Positions 24,115-25,015 of a stretch of DNA of 25,015 bases are shown here, piece by piece. Source of the stretch: Citrobacter freundii (GTDB taxonomy: Bacteria; Bacteroidota; Bacteroidia; Chitinophagales; Chitinophagaceae). Position 1 is the first letter of the stretch; the number at the start of each line of letters is the position of its first letter. Location: the NCBI GenBank assembly GCA_003243445.1, contig QFQQ01000083.1, forward strand, positions 1 to 25,015, read 5' to 3'. The notes under the pieces are model-generated. The model ran no database searches. It had not been told where the DNA came from and saw only the letters and a program-made list of their open reading frames with translations. Position numbers and translations under genes: made by a program.

Positions 24115-24186
24115 GGCCCGTTCGTCTAAGGGTTAGGACACCACCCTTTCACGGTGGTGATACGAGTTCGAATCTCGTACGGGCTA
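24115..24186 (+). tRNA. tRNA-Glu (anticodon UUC)
   Basis: A complete 72-nt cloverleaf: acceptor GGCCCGT pairing with ACGGGCT (24179-24185, with one G-U), D arm, anticodon stem CCACC/GGTGG (24141-24145, 24153-24157) with loop CTTTCAC and anticodon TTC at 24148-24150, T arm ACGAG-TTCGAAT-CTCGT, discriminator A at 24186. CCA is not encoded (CAGG follows). It decodes GAA/GAG and in many bacteria is also the substrate for tetrapyrrole synthesis through glutamyl-tRNA reductase. It is followed by three degenerate tandem copies. Confidence 0.97.
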
Positions 24187-24190
24187 CAGG

Positions 24191-24220
24191 AAAAGACTTC
24201 GCAAATGCGAGGTCTTTTTT
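24191..24220 (+). terminator. Terminator 1 of the tRNA-Glu array
   Basis: GACTTCGC (24195-24202), loop AAAT, GCGAGGTC (24207-24214), flanked by AAAA and a T run. It is a rho-independent terminator 8 nt after the tRNA 3' end, so it should end the mature tRNA transcript; the pseudo-tRNA copies lie beyond it. Confidence 0.85.
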
Positions 24221-24236
24221 ATGTCTATAATTATTC

Positions 24237-24309
24237 GGCCGGTAAGGAGTAAGGACACCACGTCTTTTTCCTGTCGGTGGTGATACGAGTTCGAATCTCG
24301 TACGGGCTA
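24237..24309 (+). pseudogene. tRNA-Glu-like copy A
   Basis: The 3' portion (GGTGGTGATACGAG..., ending ACGGGCTA) is identical to the tRNA-Glu from the 3' strand of the anticodon stem to the discriminator. The 5' acceptor strand is reduced to GGCCGG and the D arm is replaced by TAAGGAGTAAGGACA. The anticodon loop is replaced by GTCTTTTTCCTGTC, a pyrimidine-rich loop of about 14 nt, with the stem ACCAC/GTGGT kept. It cannot act as a normal tRNA-Glu. Confidence 0.85.
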
Positions 24310-24315
24310 CAGGAA

Positions 24316-24342
24316 GACCTTGCAATTTGCGGGGTCTTTTTT
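24316..24342 (+). terminator. Terminator 2 of the tRNA-Glu array
   Basis: GACCTTGC (24316-24323) with GCGGGGTC (24329-24336) and a T run. Relative to terminator 1 the stem positions differ on both strands, but pairing is kept by G-U and compensating changes, suggesting that the hairpin is under selection. Confidence 0.75.
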
Positions 24343-24358
24343 ATGTCTATAATTGTTT

Positions 24359-24423
24359 GGCCGCAAGGACACCACGTTTTTTTCCTGTCGGTGGTGATAC
24401 GAGTTCGAATCTCGTACGGGCTA
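24359..24423 (+). pseudogene. tRNA-Glu-like copy B
   Basis: A 65-nt derivative. The 5' end GGCCG keeps about four acceptor pairs against GGGCT; the D arm is absent (only CAAGGACA remains). The enlarged loop reads GTTTTTTTCCTGTC. The T arm and acceptor 3' strand are identical to the tRNA. Confidence 0.85.
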
Positions 24424-24427
24424 CGGG

Positions 24428-24458
24428 AAAAGACTTCACAAATGCGAGTCCTTTTTTT
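24428..24458 (+). terminator. Terminator 3 of the tRNA-Glu array
   Basis: GACTTCAC, loop AAAT, GCGAGTCC and seven T. The stem is weaker than in units 1 and 4 (only the outer GACT/AGTC and adjacent pairs are intact). Confidence 0.6.
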
Positions 24459-24474
24459 ATGTCTATAATTGTTT

Positions 24475-24539
24475 GGCCGCAAGGACACCACGTCTTTTGC
24501 CTGTCGGTGGTGATACGAGTTCGAGTCTCGTACGGGCTA
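24475..24539 (+). pseudogene. tRNA-Glu-like copy C
   Basis: 65 nt and nearly identical to copy B, with loop GTCTTTTGCCTGTC and one change in the T loop (TTCGAGT). It has no D arm and a four-base-pair remnant of the acceptor stem. Confidence 0.85.
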
Positions 24540-24543
24540 CAGG

Positions 24544-24575
24544 AAAAGACTTCGCAAATGCGAGGTCTTTTTTTA
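24544..24575 (+). terminator. Terminator 4 of the tRNA-Glu array
   Basis: GACTTCGC, loop AAAT, GCGAGGTC as in unit 1, followed by eight T. It closes the array. Confidence 0.85.
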
Positions 24576-24701
24576 TGCGTTGTCCGTAGTCTCTGACTGT
24601 GACCTCTGACTATGACTTCAGAATTAGACTACAAACTCAAACTCCACTTCTAAAAGCATTCATGCTATTCCCCGAGCTTTAAGATCAAGATCAACAGCTA
24701 G

Positions 24702-24734
24702 GGGATGGCTGTTTAAAAGTTGGGAGGCCATCCC
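24702..24734. repeat. Hairpin with 8-bp arms
   Basis: GGGATGGC (24702-24709) and GCCATCCC (24727-24734), loop 17 nt, no T run. Possibly a REP-like element. Confidence 0.55.
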
Positions 24735-24900
24735 GGATGCCGGAGGCTTATAATTCTGCATACAATAAGGTCCTGCCTGCTGCTCTACTAATCACCTAAA
24801 TCATTTTAATCGCATAGAGAAGTTTATTTCAACGCACTCCAGTGGGAGTCTTACTCGATTTCTATTCAATGTCGTTTAGTTAAGACTTCCGCGACTTGTC

Positions 24901-24983
24901 ATCCCGGCCAGGCAAATTTCAAACACTATCGAACTTAATGCCTGCCAGAGCCGGGATCTCCACAAACGAGGGGCTCCCGGCTC
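24901..24983. repeat. Three-segment inverted repeat with two alternative stems
   Basis: ATCCCGGC (24901-24908) can pair with GCCGGGAT (24950-24957), extended by AGGCA/TGCCT (24910-24914, 24939-24943). Alternatively GAGCCGGGA (24948-24956) pairs perfectly with TCCCGGCTC (24975-24983). The two stems exclude each other because they share 24950-24956. Confidence 0.6.
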
Positions 24984-25015
24984 CGCAGCTTTAAATCTGC
25001 ATCAAACGTTAGGTC

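Larger units (their letters stand above)
24576..25015. other. Gene-free window end with hairpins
   Basis: No reading frame that I can support. Short tandem units (CTCTGACTGTGAC / CTCTGACTATGAC at about 24590-24617), a hairpin GGGATGGC (24702-24709) with GCCATCCC (24727-24734), and an imperfect hairpin with a competing stem near 24901-24983 are present and listed separately or as findings. Confidence 0.55.

Noticed and set aside
24231..24596. Repeated short open frames on both strands in the tRNA array, and a CRISPR-like look of regularly spaced repeats
   Set aside because: The repeated peptide arises because the tRNA-like units repeat. The units are about 115 nt with tRNA homology, have no short repeat/unique spacer alternation, and no cas genes are present.

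Overview
The window looks like chromosomal DNA from a member of the Bacteroidota, most likely order Chitinophagales (Chitinophagaceae-like). The evidence is a SusC/SusD pair with a DUF1735-type lipoprotein, a DUF4476 protein, Bacteroidota-type promoters (TTTG, 19-20 bp, TAnnTTTG), weak Shine-Dalgarno sites, and a LytS-type histidine kinase with a LytTR regulator. The assignment comes from family knowledge; no search was run.

Layout. 1-300: two tandem promoters reading left, with a boxA-like element, probably the front of an rRNA operon lying outside the window. 417-806: non-coding, with a pair of inverted REP-like palindromes. 807-3250 (minus): truA and a secreted DUF4476 protein. 3533-6052 (plus): secreted M1 aminopeptidase. 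6114-13779: a SusC-SusD-DUF1735 operon (minus), flanked by two secreted proteins of unknown function that look like distant relatives of each other. 13908-16461 (minus): LemA, LemA, TPM, TPM. 16751-17857 (plus): lipoprotein PQQ-type aldose dehydrogenase. 18002-18631 (minus): small lipoprotein. 18885-21397 (minus): gapA followed by pgk, separated by a repeat island with a terminator. 21536-22069 (minus): VanZ-like membrane protein. 22267-24046 (plus): LytS-type kinase and LytTR regulator with overlapping reading frames. 24115-24186: tRNA-Glu(UUC), followed by three tandem degenerate tRNA-Glu copies, each with its own terminator-like hairpin. 24575-25015: no gene seen, but several hairpins.

Two things stand out beyond the ordinary genes. 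First, the tRNA-Glu array: one intact tRNA followed by three 65-73 nt derivatives that keep the acceptor 3' strand and T arm but lose the D arm and most of the 5' acceptor strand, and have a pyrimidine-rich enlarged loop in place of the anticodon loop. Second, a family of intergenic fold-back islands whose two arms are built from short tandem units (mostly 7 bp, once 9 bp) in opposite orientation. They lie at about 1617-1755, 3300-3448, 15173-15269, 16555-16699, 18758-18884 and 20128-20379. In several, one arm starts within a few bases of a stop codon and the loop contains the gene's terminator. Related unpaired blocks flank the vanZ-like gene.

The genes mix housekeeping (truA, pgk, gapA, tRNA), nutrient acquisition at the cell surface (SusCD, M1 peptidase, PQQ sugar dehydrogenase), envelope-associated functions (LemA/TPM, VanZ) and one two-component system. 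That system has a candidate LytTR operator, two 14-bp direct repeats 21 bp apart, in the vanZ/kinase intergenic region.
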